Under the pieces are notes generated by a model, which saw nothing but the letters and a program-made list of their open reading frames with translations, was not told the origin of the DNA and did not search any database. Positions 45,433 to 54,735 of a stretch of 64,000 nt of DNA are shown here, piece after piece. The stretch covers positions 1 through 64,000 of the forward strand of contig NZ_QUBS01000088.1 of assembly GCF_003390925.1 (NCBI RefSeq), read 5' to 3'. This DNA comes from Trinickia diaoshuihuensis. GTDB lineage: Bacteria; Pseudomonadota; Gammaproteobacteria; Burkholderiales; Burkholderiaceae. How positions within the stretch are numbered: position 1 is the first letter of the stretch; each line of letters begins with the position of its first letter. A program made the position numbers and the translations under genes.

Positions 45433-46710
45433 ATGGCAAAAGCGAACAAGCGCACGCCCCCAGTCGACGATAACGCCTCGGCATCGCCCGGTCGGCGCCG
45501 GTTTATGACGGCACTCGTTGCGATGGTGCCGACTATTGCGAGCGCGACCGACCTCACGCGTCCCGCCGCTGCAGCTGCATCGCTGCCGGGGCCGTCAGAA
45601 CGCGTGCCGGACATCTTGCCCAACCGCCCCGCGCGCGCTCGCGACATTGGTATTCGGACGGGAGTCCTCTCGCCCGGCCCGATGAATGCGATCACCGACG
45701 TGGCCGGTGTCGCGGTAGGTCACGTCACACTGAACGAAGGCGATTCCATACGAACCGGCGTCACCGCGATCTTGCCGCACGGGGGTAACCTTTTTCAGGA
45801 AAAGGTGCCGGCCGGCTTCGCGCGCGGGAATGGTTTCGGCAAATTCGCCGGGTCAACTCAGATCGAGGAACTCGGAGAAATCGAAACGCCGATCGTTCTG
45901 ACCAATACGTTGTCCGTCGCGGAAGGCATTGCGGGTTGCGTCGAGTGGACGCTTAGCCACCCCGGCAACGAGCAAGTCGTCTCCGTAAACGCCGTCGTGG
46001 GTGAGACGAACGACCACTATCTCAACGATATCCGCGCGCGGGCGGTCCTCAAACAGCACGTGCTCGATGCAATACGAACGGCAACGAATGGTCCGGTCAT
46101 GGAGGGTTCCGTGGGCGCGGGAACCGGTACGCAGGCATTCGGCTGGAAAGGCGGCATCGGCACCAGCTCGCGGATCCTTCCAACGGGCCTTGGCGGGTAC
46201 ACCGTGGGCGCGCTCGTCCAAACGAACTATGGGGGCACCCTATCGATCGACGGCACGCCTGTGGGTCAATTGTTGGGCCGTTACTATCTCAAAGACGAGA
46301 TCGACGATCACGGCGGCGACGGATCGGTCGTCATCGTCATCGGCACCGATGCCCCGCTATCGGATCGCAATCTCACTCGCATGGCGCGGCGTGCTTTTCT
46401 TGGCATCGCGCGGACCGGTTCATCAATGGCAAACGGCTCCGGTGACTACGCGATCTGCTTTTCCACCGCATTGCCAGTGCGGCGCACACGCGAGCGACGC
46501 CAGAACGTCGCCACGTTCGCCGAAGTTCCGAACGAAATGGTTTCGCCGTTGTTTCAAGCCGTTTCCGAGGCAGTCGAAGAGGCGGTCTATAACGCCATGC
46601 TCATGGCTTCGACCGTATCGGGCCGAGACAACCATCGACTCGATGCAATTTCACCTCGCGTCGTCAAGGACACCATCGCCCGGTATCGCGGACAAAACAC
46701 AGCCGGTTGA
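45433..46710 (+). CDS. P1-family (DmpA-type) aminopeptidase
   Basis: This is a 425-residue N-terminal-nucleophile peptidase. GGAGA lies before the ATG. The N-terminus contains RRRFMTALVAMVPTIASA, a likely Tat-type export signal. The core matches DmpA: ITDVAGVAVGH, TGVTAILPHGGN, and the autocleavage site before Ser in MANGSGDYAICFS (about 345). DmpA-type enzymes remove N-terminal L- or D-residues, or beta-residues in the BapA subgroup. Neighbour 261 bp downstream is a DadA-like oxidase, which together would suit D-amino-acid use. Confidence 0.88.
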   Translation: MAKANKRTPPVDDNASASPGRRRFMTALVAMVPTIASATDLTRPAAAAASLPGPSERVPDILPNRPARARDIGIRTGVLSPGPMNAITDVAGVAVGHVTLNEGDSIRTGVTAILPHGGNLFQEKVPAGFARGNGFGKFAGSTQIEELGEIETPIVLTNTLSVAEGIAGCVEWTLSHPGNEQVVSVNAVVGETNDHYLNDIRARAVLKQHVLDAIRTATNGPVMEGSVGAGTGTQAFGWKGGIGTSSRILPTGLGGYTVGALVQTNYGGTLSIDGTPVGQLLGRYYLKDEIDDHGGDGSVVIVIGTDAPLSDRNLTRMARRAFLGIARTGSSMANGSGDYAICFSTALPVRRTRERRQNVATFAEVPNEMVSPLFQAVSEAVEEAVYNAMLMASTVSGRDNHRLDAISPRVVKDTIARYRGQNTAG

Positions 46711-46971
46711 CGGCGCTGCCTCGATTTCGATCCGCGCTTCGAATCGTCGCACGCGAGGCGAGCGCAAGCAAGCGCGACGCGGCCCTCGGCCGCTGGCGCT
46801 CGCCTCCGTAGACGAGGCAAGACCCATTTTGCTTTCGGTTACGCACGGCTTAGACTAGCGGCCAGTTCACGTACAAAACGATGAAAACGAACGCAAAGCA
46901 AAGTTAAGCAGTTCGCATCGCTGCCGGCTCTTCGCGCCGCACTTCCGATCAACCGAACCGGACCAGATCCC

Positions 46972-48219
46972 ATGGATTTCGATGTCGTCGTTCTTGGAGC
47001 GGGCATTGTCGGCGTGTCTTGCGCAATTCATTTGCAAGACCGTTCGCGCCGGGTCGCGCTCCTCGACCGCGGCGCACCCGGCGAAGGCACGAGCTTCGGC
47101 AATGCCGGGCTCATCGAGCGCTCGGCCGTCATGCCGTTTGCTTTCCCGCGCAGTCTCGGGGCGCTGCTCCGGTACGCCCGCAACCAATCCACCGATCTCT
47201 ATTGGGATTACAAAGCGCTGCCGAGCTTCGCTCCATGGCTCGCGCGTTACTGGCATGAGTCGGCGCCCGAACGCCTCGCGGGCGCCGCGCGCGACATGCT
47301 GCCGCTCGTTCGGCTCTGCGTGGACGAACACGATGCGTTGCTCGCACGCGCCGGCGCCGATGCCGCCGCCCTCGTTCATCGTCAGGGCTGGATCGAAGCG
47401 TTTAGGACCCCTAGCGAGTACTCGGCCGCCGCCAAACATGCCGAAGAGTTGGCCCGCGCGCACGGTTTGACGCTCGATACGCTCGAGGGGGCGGCGCTGC
47501 GCGAGCGCGAGCCGGCGCTCGCCGACGCGTTCTGCGCGGGCCTGCATTGGCGCGATCCCGCAAGCGTGACGGACCCGGCTGCCCTCACGAAGGCTTATGC
47601 GGCGCTATTCGAGGCCAACGGCGGGCAAATCGTGTCGGGCGATGCCGCGACGGCGCGCCCGGAAAACGACGCCTGGACCGTGCAAACGAGCAACGGGGCG
47701 ATTTCGGCCCGCGAGCTCGTCGTCGCCCTCGGGCCCTGGTCCGACCTCGTCTTCGCGCCGCTCGGCTATCGCATTCCGCTGCGGGCTAAGCGCGGCTATC
47801 ACATGCATTACGAAGCGACGCGCGAGGTGCCGCTCGGCCGCCCCATTTTGGATCGCGAGCAAGGGTATGTGATCGCGCCGATGCAACGCGGCTTACGCTT
47901 GACGACCGGCATCGAACTGGCCGCGCGCGAGGCCCCGCCCACCGGCATTCAACTCGACCGCGCCGAAGCCTATGCGCGCCCCGCCTTCGGTCTTGGGCAG
48001 CGCCTGGATCCACGGCCTTGGCTCGGTTTGCGTCCCTGTACGCCCGACATGCGTCCCGTCATCGGGCCGGCGCCGCGGCATCGCGGCCTTTGGTTCGCGT
48101 TCGGCCACGCTCATCACGGGTTGACGCTAGGCCCTGTCACGGGCCGCCTGCTTGCCGAAATGATGACGGGCGCGACGCCTTTTACCGATCCTCGCCCCTA
48201 TCGCCCGGAGCGCTTTTAA
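46972..48219 (+). CDS. FAD-dependent D-amino-acid dehydrogenase-like protein
   Basis: This is a 415-residue DAO-superfamily flavoprotein. FAD motif DFDVVVLGAGIVGVSCAIHL at the N-terminus, EGTSFGNAGLIERS (DadA-like), and C-terminal GLRPCTPDMRPVIGPAPRHRGLWFAFGHAHHGLTLGP, which closes the FAD site. Length and motifs match DadA-type dehydrogenases that pass electrons to the respiratory chain. The exact substrate (D-Ala, another D-amino acid or glycine-like amine) is not set by sequence. Confidence 0.85.
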   Translation: MDFDVVVLGAGIVGVSCAIHLQDRSRRVALLDRGAPGEGTSFGNAGLIERSAVMPFAFPRSLGALLRYARNQSTDLYWDYKALPSFAPWLARYWHESAPERLAGAARDMLPLVRLCVDEHDALLARAGADAAALVHRQGWIEAFRTPSEYSAAAKHAEELARAHGLTLDTLEGAALREREPALADAFCAGLHWRDPASVTDPAALTKAYAALFEANGGQIVSGDAATARPENDAWTVQTSNGAISARELVVALGPWSDLVFAPLGYRIPLRAKRGYHMHYEATREVPLGRPILDREQGYVIAPMQRGLRLTTGIELAAREAPPTGIQLDRAEAYARPAFGLGQRLDPRPWLGLRPCTPDMRPVIGPAPRHRGLWFAFGHAHHGLTLGPVTGRLLAEMMTGATPFTDPRPYRPERF

Positions 48220-48446
48220 GTCCGGTGCGCACAGCGGCGGCGGTTCTAGGCCCGGGCTTTCCGCGTCTTTAGATTCCACATGCCGCAATTACCACACGAC
48301 AGTGCAAAAAAGTGTACTGATTTGTGCAAAACAACGTAAGCCACCCCCGATTATTTCCATTTGGAGAATTGTGTTTCTACGGATATAACGATGGCGATCC
48401 TGGCCGGACCCGAATACATTTAGGGAGCTCGATTCCAGGAGCTGCT

Positions 48447-48731
48447 ATGAGGACAAAAAAGTCTCACGCTATAGACGTAAGCCGCGTCCAAATCGAAATT
48501 CTCGAACAATCCGACACGACGCTAATCATCCGTTGGGTAGAGCCCGGCCGCTGCCATTACGGGGAACAGCGCTGGCGCCGCCGTTCGGCCAATTCATCGG
48601 GAACTTGCATCGTCTCGCGCCGGGCGATTCGCCGGGGCGATGCCGTATTTCGTCCCGCGGAACGTCCCGCCCCCGCCAATGCGGCGGCCATGATCTCCGT
48701 CGAAGCATTTCGCCGTTCGGTCGAGGAATAA
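48447..48731 (+). CDS. DUF3331-family small protein
   Basis: This is a 94-residue protein. AGGAG lies seven bases before the ATG at 48447, so the longer frame from 48324 is rejected. The signature W-x-E-P-x-x-C-x-YGEQRWRRR...G-x-C-x-x-S-x-x-x-IRRGD-VFRP...AMI is that of DUF3331, a Burkholderia-restricted family with paired Cys residues. Function is unknown. Confidence 0.8.
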   Translation: MRTKKSHAIDVSRVQIEILEQSDTTLIIRWVEPGRCHYGEQRWRRRSANSSGTCIVSRRAIRRGDAVFRPAERPAPANAAAMISVEAFRRSVEE

Positions 48732-49008
48732 GTCTATTTAGCCGGCTGGGCCCCACTACGATTTCCGGTAGTTGTACGTCATTGCCGTTTATGACGTTTT
48801 CGGCGTGCCTCCGCACGCTCTCGCCGGATCCCCCTGTCGCAATTGATCAGACAGCCGTCGCTTACCGGCAAAAGCGACTCGTTCCCACTGCCGATATTCA
48901 CGCGGTGAGCGCCGTTATCTCGCGCCCCATCCGCCGCCGTCTGCCCCGTCTTCGCACGCGCACCGGCGCCTGCCCGCCACATGGGTGCTCCGCACGTGAA
49001 TCATCGTC

Positions 49009-50571
49009 ATGCGAATCTCGCTGTCTATTCGAGGCGGCCTCGCCGCCGCCATCGCCGGCTACACGGTCTTGCTCGTAGCGGTCATCGCCGGTGCTGTCGC
49101 GATGCTCTCGGCGGGCAACGCCGCCCTGGCCGCCATGTACGCGGACGATACGGCCTCGCTGCTTCACCTGAAAACGAGTTCGGAGCAGTTGCTGGTCTTG
49201 CGCGGCGGTTTGAGCGAGGTGGAGCAATTGATTAGCGCCGGGCAGCCGGCCCAGGCTCAAATCGCGCGCCTGCATCGATTGCTCGCGCGAAGCAACGACG
49301 AACTGGCCGCATACCAGCGGTTGCATCGACCCGACGCAGCCGAGCAGACGCTGCACGATACGTTGCTCGCGCGCCGGCAAGCGCTCATGAGTCAAACGCT
49401 GCAAAAGGCGCTCGCCCAATTGGATGCCGACAATATGGTCGACTTTCTCGCGACCCAGCGCGAAGCGCCATCCTCGCTATTTTCCGCGTATCAAGACGCC
49501 ATTGCCGCGCTCGAGGATCTGCAAGTGGCGCGCGAGCAAGCGCGTTTCGCGGCAGCCGACCTTCGCTTTCACCGAGCCCTATGGGTGCTCGGCGCCGCCG
49601 CCGCCCTCGCCGTCGCCGCAGGCTTGCTGACCCAGCGGGCGTTGGCCCGCGCCATCGTGGTACCGGTCGATTGCGCCGTGGATCATTTCGAGCGCATCGC
49701 TCGAGGCGATCTGACACAAGGCGTGTCGGTCGGGCGCATGAATGAAATGGGCCATCTGTTGACTCGGCTAGGCGAGATGCAAAGCGGCTTGGCGCGGACG
49801 GTAAGCCAAGTGCGCACGAGCACGGAGTCGATCGTCGGCGACGCTCGCGCGATCGCGCATGGAAATATGGAGCTGTCCGACCAGACCGAGCAGCAGGCGG
49901 CGTCATTGCAAGAAGCAGCCGCCAGCATCGAGCAACTGACAGCCACGGTGCGGCAGACCACGGACAATGCCCGCAATGCGCGAGCGTATGCGGTCAGCGC
50001 CGCGGAGATCGCCCTCAAGGGCGGCGATGCCATGGGGCGCGTCGTGTCGACCATGAATGCAATTTCGGCAAGCTCGGCGCAGATTGCGGGCATCGTCGGC
50101 GTCATCGAGGGCATTGCTTTTCAGACGAACATCCTCGCTCTGAATGCCGCGGTCGAAGCGGCGCGCGCCGGGGAAAACGGCCGAGGCTTCGCCGTCGTCG
50201 CGGCGGAGGTTCGGAATCTGGCGCAAAGATCGGCATCGGCGGCGAAGGAAATCAAAACGCTCATCGGCGATTCCACGCAGCGGGTCGACGGCGGCAGCGC
50301 CCTCGTCGGCGAGGCCGGTGCATTGATGACAGAACTCGCGCATGCCGTGGAACGCGTGCGCACGATCATCGCGGAGATCAGCCTCGCCTCGGAGCAACAG
50401 TCGGTCGGCATCGAACAAGTCAACGCATCGGTCGCGCACATGGAACAAGCGATGCAACGCAACGCCGCGCTGGCTGAAGAGGCGTCGGCTACCGCCGCGT
50501 CGTTGCAAGACCAAAGCCGCCGCCTCGATGAAGCGGTCGCCCGCTTCCGGCTGGCGCCCCACGGCAGTTGA
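49009..50571 (+). CDS. Methyl-accepting chemotaxis protein
   Basis: This is a 520-residue receptor: membrane helix 1 (about 10-35), a periplasmic four-helix bundle (about 40-185), and membrane helix 2 (about 190-212). A HAMP domain (about 213-265) and the signalling domain follow, with hairpin tip [41 protein letters not shown]. The methylation helices are Glu/Gln rich. The C-terminus lacks a CheR-binding pentapeptide. The ligand is unknown. It is monocistronic. Confidence 0.93.
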   Translation: MRISLSIRGGLAAAIAGYTVLLVAVIAGAVAMLSAGNAALAAMYADDTASLLHLKTSSEQLLVLRGGLSEVEQLISAGQPAQAQIARLHRLLARSNDELAAYQRLHRPDAAEQTLHDTLLARRQALMSQTLQKALAQLDADNMVDFLATQREAPSSLFSAYQDAIAALEDLQVAREQARFAAADLRFHRALWVLGAAAALAVAAGLLTQRALARAIVVPVDCAVDHFERIARGDLTQGVSVGRMNEMGHLLTRLGEMQSGLARTVSQVRTSTESIVGDARAIAHGNMELSDQTEQQAASLQEAAASIEQLTATVRQTTDNARNARAYAVSAAEIALKGGDAMGRVVSTMNAISASSAQIAGIVGVIEGIAFQTNILALNAAVEAARAGENGRGFAVVAAEVRNLAQRSASAAKEIKTLIGDSTQRVDGGSALVGEAGALMTELAHAVERVRTIIAEISLASEQQSVGIEQVNASVAHMEQAMQRNAALAEEASATAASLQDQSRRLDEAVARFRLAPHGS

Positions 50572-50692
50572 CGCACCGATACCATCGGCGCGGCGATTCG
50601 GTTCTATCGGCGGGACGTCTGGCCTGGTCTACTCAATGAGCCGCGTGGCCGTCCGATCACGCGAACCTCACCGAAGACTCCAGGCTACTTTC

Positions 50693-51571
50693 ATGTCGAC
50701 TCCCGATCGTTCTCACCAATTCGTGCTCACGCTCGCTTGCCCGAGCGCCGCCGGCCAAGTGGCCGCCGTCGTCGCCCTGCTCGACAAACACGGCGGCTAC
50801 ATCGACGAGCTCACCGTGTTCGACGACGACGCGAGCGAGCGCTTTTTCATGCGCTGCGTCTTCCACGGCGCGCGAGCGCATCACGCGCCGCTCGACATCG
50901 AGCGGCTCAAAGCGCAGTTCGCCCCGATCGCCACCGATTTCGATATGACGTGGGCGATCCACGATGCCGACGTGCGGCCCAAAGTACTCATCATGGTGTC
51001 CAAGCTCGAACATTGCCTGGCCGACTTGCTGTTCCGGTGGCGCATGGGCGAGCTGAAGATGGATATCGTCGGCATTGCGTCGAACCACACGACGCTCGAG
51101 CCGATGGCTGTGCAGCACGGTTTGCCCTTTCACTACCTGCCGCTCACCCCCGACACGAAGGCCCGCCAAGAGGCGCGGCTACTCGACTTGTTCGAGACGA
51201 GCGGCGCGCAATTGATGGTGCTCGCGCGCTACATGCAGATTCTTTCGGAAGAAACGAGCCGTAAGCTGGCCGGGCGCGCGATCAATATCCATCATTCGTT
51301 TCTGCCCGGCTTCAAGGGTGCCAAGCCCTATCACCAAGCGCATGCGCGCGGCGTGAAACTCATCGGCGCGACCGCGCACTTCGTCACCGACGATTTGGAC
51401 GAAGGCCCGATCATCGAACAAGAGGTGCAACGCGTCGACCATTCGCACAGTCCGGAGCGGCTGTTGGCGGTCGGCCGCGACGTCGAATGCATCACGCTTG
51501 CACGCGCGGTCAAGGCATTCATCGAGCGGCGCGTCTTCATCAACGGCGAGCGGACCGTGGTGCTGCAGTAG
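50693..51571 (+). CDS. purU: Formyltetrahydrofolate deformylase
   Basis: This is a 292-residue protein started at 50693 (MSTPDRSHQFVLTLACP). An N-terminal ACT domain (to about 85) precedes a formyltransferase-like catalytic domain with NHTTLEPMAVQHGLPFHYLPLTP, NIHHSFLPGFKGAKPYHQAHARGVKLIGATAHFVTDDLDEGPIIEQ. The catalytic Asn, His and Asp of PurU are present. It hydrolyses 10-formyl-THF to THF and formate. It lies close to the betaine-catabolism block, whose demethylations load THF with C1 units, so it may help balance that pool. Confidence 0.95.
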   Translation: MSTPDRSHQFVLTLACPSAAGQVAAVVALLDKHGGYIDELTVFDDDASERFFMRCVFHGARAHHAPLDIERLKAQFAPIATDFDMTWAIHDADVRPKVLIMVSKLEHCLADLLFRWRMGELKMDIVGIASNHTTLEPMAVQHGLPFHYLPLTPDTKARQEARLLDLFETSGAQLMVLARYMQILSEETSRKLAGRAINIHHSFLPGFKGAKPYHQAHARGVKLIGATAHFVTDDLDEGPIIEQEVQRVDHSHSPERLLAVGRDVECITLARAVKAFIERRVFINGERTVVLQ

Positions 51572-51717
51572 GCGGGCGCGAGAGAACGCCTCCGAACGTG
51601 CCCGGCGGGCGCGGCGCTTGCGCACGCCGAAGCACGGCGCCGACCGCTACCGCGGTATCGCACGTGCCAAGGACCGGCCCCTCGGTCCCGTGCTGGCGCG
51701 CTCTCATAGGAGGCAAG

Positions 51718-52491
51718 ATGGCCCACTCCGCCAATTCTCGCCCAGGCAGCGCCTTCGGCTCGATCGCGGCGGCTGCTTGCGCCGGCTTTGCTGCCGCGCT
51801 CGCGGTTGCCGTCGGCCGCAAAGCCGCCAGGGCCGCGTGCACGGGCGAAGGGCACTCGGTCAAGCACCGGCTGCTCGACGCGGCATCAGGCGTCATCCAG
51901 CGCAAGTACCCGCTGGAGGCGATGAGCACCTATTTGAACGGCTTCCATTTCTACGCCGACGATATGGGACGCCAAGTATCGGCCGTTCAGTTCTGTACGC
52001 ATTTGCGGCACGACTTGCATCAATGTGTGATCTTCGATTCCAATCGCCCCGACGCAAGGCTGATCGGGATCGAATACATCATCAGCGCCGAACGTTTCCG
52101 CGCCTTGCCGGACGATGAAAAGCGGCTCTGGCATAGCCATCACCACGAGGTCAAATCGGGCTTGCTCGTGGCGCCTGGGATTCCCGAGCTCGCCGAGCGA
52201 GCCTATTTTCAAGACCTGGTAACGACTTACGGAAAAACCTTTCACACCTGGCAGATCGATCGCGCCGACTTCCCGTTCGGCATCCCGCAACTGATGATGG
52301 GTTTCACGGCGGACGGCCAGATCGACGAACAACGCGTCGCGGATCGCGATTGCAAGATCGGCGTGTCGTCATCGGAACGCCGGCGCTTGCGCGAGTCGAT
52401 TCCGATGCCCGAACTTATCCCCGGCGCCAACGGATGGGAGAGCGGGCACGCCGTCCAAATCTGCGCATGCGAGCAGCCCTTTCGCCGTTGA
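51718..52491 (+). CDS. DUF1264 (OBAP-like) protein
   Basis: This is a 257-residue protein with AGGAGG six bases before the ATG at 51718. The N-terminus has an Ala-rich hydrophobic stretch (SIAAAACAGFAAALAVAV), a possible signal or anchor. From about 55 on it matches DUF1264: YLNGFHFYADD, VQFCTHLRHDLHQCVIFDS, IGIEYIIS, LWHSHHHEVKSG, YGKTFHTWQID. The family is known from plant oil bodies and scattered bacteria; its biochemical role is unknown. Confidence 0.8.
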   Translation: MAHSANSRPGSAFGSIAAAACAGFAAALAVAVGRKAARAACTGEGHSVKHRLLDAASGVIQRKYPLEAMSTYLNGFHFYADDMGRQVSAVQFCTHLRHDLHQCVIFDSNRPDARLIGIEYIISAERFRALPDDEKRLWHSHHHEVKSGLLVAPGIPELAERAYFQDLVTTYGKTFHTWQIDRADFPFGIPQLMMGFTADGQIDEQRVADRDCKIGVSSSERRRLRESIPMPELIPGANGWESGHAVQICACEQPFRR

Positions 52492-52580
52492 TACGATCGC
52501 CCGTTGCAAAAAAAGCGGGACGCAGCGGCCGTCACGACCGTGCGCCCCGGATGGGACACGCTCGAACCCGTTGCCGAGTG

Positions 52581-53444
52581 TTATTTCACATCGGCAATCC
52601 AATCCGACACGCGATCGGGATGCGCCGACACCCATGACTTCGCCGCATCCACGGGCTTCGTTCCGTTTTGGGCCGCCAGCATCACGCCGTCGATCTCGCC
52701 CGGCTTCCACTGAAACTTCTTCAAGAACTCGACGACCTGCGGCGCTTTCTTCTGCAACTCGGGGTTGATTACGTTGTCGACGTGCTCGGCGCCCCCGAAC
52801 ACCTTCTTCGGATCGTCCAGAAACTTCAGCTTCCACTTCGCGAACATCCAATGCGGCGCCCAGCCGGTCACGACGATGGCCTTGTTCGCATGAATATCGC
52901 GAGCCAGCTCGGCCGTCATCGCGCTGCCCGAGCTAGGCATCAACTGATAATCGAGGTTGTAGGCCTTGATCGCGTCGTCGGCTTTCTTCATGACGCCGGC
53001 GCCGGCGTCGATCCCGACGATGCGTCCGCCGAAATCGCCCTTTTGCGCCGCGAGGTCGGCGATCGACGCCGCTTTGACGTCGACCGGCACGACGAGCCCG
53101 ATCTTAGCGTCGTTGAAATTGGCGCCGAGGTCTTCGACCTTCGATTTGTATTGCTCCCAATACGCGCCGTGCGTGGCGGGCAACCAGGCCGACAGCGTCG
53201 CGTCGAGATCGCCGCGCGCCACGCCGCCCCACATCACGCCGGCCGCCACGGGCACGAGCTTGACGGGGTAGCCGAGCTTCGTTTCGATGACTTGCGCCGC
53301 CACGTTCGATGTCGCGACGCTGTCGTCCCAGCCTTCGACATAGCCGATTTTGATCGTGGGCTTGCCGTCCGCCAACGCGGGAATGGTGCCGGTCAGGACC
53401 GCGCCGAGCGCGGCCGTCATCAGCAATCGTCTGAGTAGGTTCAT
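52581..53444 (-). CDS. Glycine betaine/choline-binding ABC periplasmic protein
   Basis: This is a 287-residue protein started at 53444 with GGAGAG upstream. The signal peptide is cut near PALA-DG. The mature part is an OpuAC/ProX-type binding fold (IKIGYVEGWDDSVATSN, WGGVARGDLDATLSAWLPATHGAYW, VVTGWAPHWMFAKW). Several Trp residues could form the aromatic cage for a quaternary ammonium group. No permease or ATPase genes follow, as with the orphan CbcX/CaiX/BetX proteins of Pseudomonas that share a core transporter. It is the last gene of the betaine block. Confidence 0.85.
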   Translation of the reverse strand: MNLLRRLLMTAALGAVLTGTIPALADGKPTIKIGYVEGWDDSVATSNVAAQVIETKLGYPVKLVPVAAGVMWGGVARGDLDATLSAWLPATHGAYWEQYKSKVEDLGANFNDAKIGLVVPVDVKAASIADLAAQKGDFGGRIVGIDAGAGVMKKADDAIKAYNLDYQLMPSSGSAMTAELARDIHANKAIVVTGWAPHWMFAKWKLKFLDDPKKVFGGAEHVDNVINPELQKKAPQVVEFLKKFQWKPGEIDGVMLAAQNGTKPVDAAKSWVSAHPDRVSDWIADVK

Positions 53445-53564
53445 GATGGTCTCTCCTGGTCTATCCGCGGCGCGGGTGTCACAGGCTTTAGATTGAGGAG
53501 CCATAAATCGCCTGTGAGTGCGGTTTCCGACATGCGCTTGTCCACAAGCGACGAGCGCGTGTCG

Positions 53565-54716
53565 CTATTTGTCGACGATAAGATCGCTGAGCGGCTTGCT
53601 GCAGCAAAGCAGCACCATGCCCTGATCGATCTCGCGTTGACGGATTCCGCCGTTATGACGCATATCCACCTGCCCCGAAACCAATTTGACCTTGCAGGTA
53701 CCGCACATGCCTTGCGTGCACGAAGCGGGCAGACGAACGCCCGCGCGCTTGGCGGCATCGAGCACGTGTTCGTGCCCGCCGCACTCGATATCGCGGCGCA
53801 TCTTCGCGAACGTCACCGAATACGTCGCCGCACCGTCGCTAGGCGCTTGCGCCGTAGGGGTGGCCGCGCCTTCCAAAGCCGCTGCCTGCTCGGCCGCGGG
53901 CAACGCGTCGAACGAGAAACTTTCCTCGTGATAATGCGCGCGGTCGAACCCGGCTTCGGCCAGCATCTCGCGCACCGCCTTCATATAGGGCGCCGGGCCG
54001 CAGGTGAAGATCTCGCGCTCCATGAAGTCGGGCGCGATCAGCCGCAGTAAAGGTAATGTCAAGAAGCCGGTGATGCCGGGCCATGTCGTGCGCTGCCCGA
54101 TGCGCTCGCACACGAACGAGGTCCTGAAATGCTGCTGATTGGCCGCGATCAAGTCCAGCTCGCGCGCGAAAATGATGTCGTCGGGCGTACGCGCGCTGTG
54201 CACGAAGACGATATCGCGGTCCTCGCCCAGCTCGTGGTGCGAGCGGCTCATCGACATCAACGGCGTGATGCCCGAACCCGCGGACAAGAACAGATACTTT
54301 CCAGCCGCATGACGCGCACAGGTAAATTCACCGGCCGGCCCCAGCACGCGGATCGAATCGCCGGCACGGAGATGGTCGTGCAGCCAATTCGACACTTTCC
54401 CGCCGGGCACGCGCTTGACCGTGATCGAAATCGTATGAGGCCGCGTGGGCGGCGACGAAATCGTGTAGCAGCGATTGATCGTCTCGCCCTCGATGTCGAG
54501 TTCGAGCGTGATGAACTGCCCGGGCTCGAACGCGAACGTTCGGCCCGTACGCGACATGAAGAAAAAGCTCTTTACGTCGTGCGTCTCCTGCCGCACTTGG
54601 CAGCAGACGAGCGTTTCCTCCGCATCGCTCGTCCACGGCTCGCCGGGGGCGCGCCAAAACGACGGCCGCGTAAGGCGCCCGTTCGCCGGTTCGAAGGGTT
54701 GCGCGTCTCGCATCAT
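53565..54716 (-). CDS. gbcB: Glycine betaine monooxygenase reductase
   Basis: This is a 383-residue protein with an FAD domain (NRCYTISSPP), an NAD domain (SAGSGITPLMSM, FTCGPAPYM) and a C-terminal 2Fe-2S ferredoxin (SCTQGMCGTCKVK...LLCCS). It carries electrons from NADH to the Rieske oxygenase GbcA, 19 bp upstream in the same operon. Together they demethylate glycine betaine to dimethylglycine and formaldehyde. The order gbcA-gbcB beside etf and dgc genes supports the call. Confidence 0.9.
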   Translation of the reverse strand: MMRDAQPFEPANGRLTRPSFWRAPGEPWTSDAEETLVCCQVRQETHDVKSFFFMSRTGRTFAFEPGQFITLELDIEGETINRCYTISSPPTRPHTISITVKRVPGGKVSNWLHDHLRAGDSIRVLGPAGEFTCARHAAGKYLFLSAGSGITPLMSMSRSHHELGEDRDIVFVHSARTPDDIIFARELDLIAANQQHFRTSFVCERIGQRTTWPGITGFLTLPLLRLIAPDFMEREIFTCGPAPYMKAVREMLAEAGFDRAHYHEESFSFDALPAAEQAAALEGAATPTAQAPSDGAATYSVTFAKMRRDIECGGHEHVLDAAKRAGVRLPASCTQGMCGTCKVKLVSGQVDMRHNGGIRQREIDQGMVLLCCSKPLSDLIVDK

Positions 54717-54735
54717 GTCGTGCCTCGTCTATCCG

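Noticed and set aside
48315..48326. TACTGATTTGTG upstream of the DUF3331 gene resembles the cluster operator.
   Set aside because: Two mismatches to one copy; several such matches are expected by chance in 64 kb on both strands, and the gene is outside the cluster.
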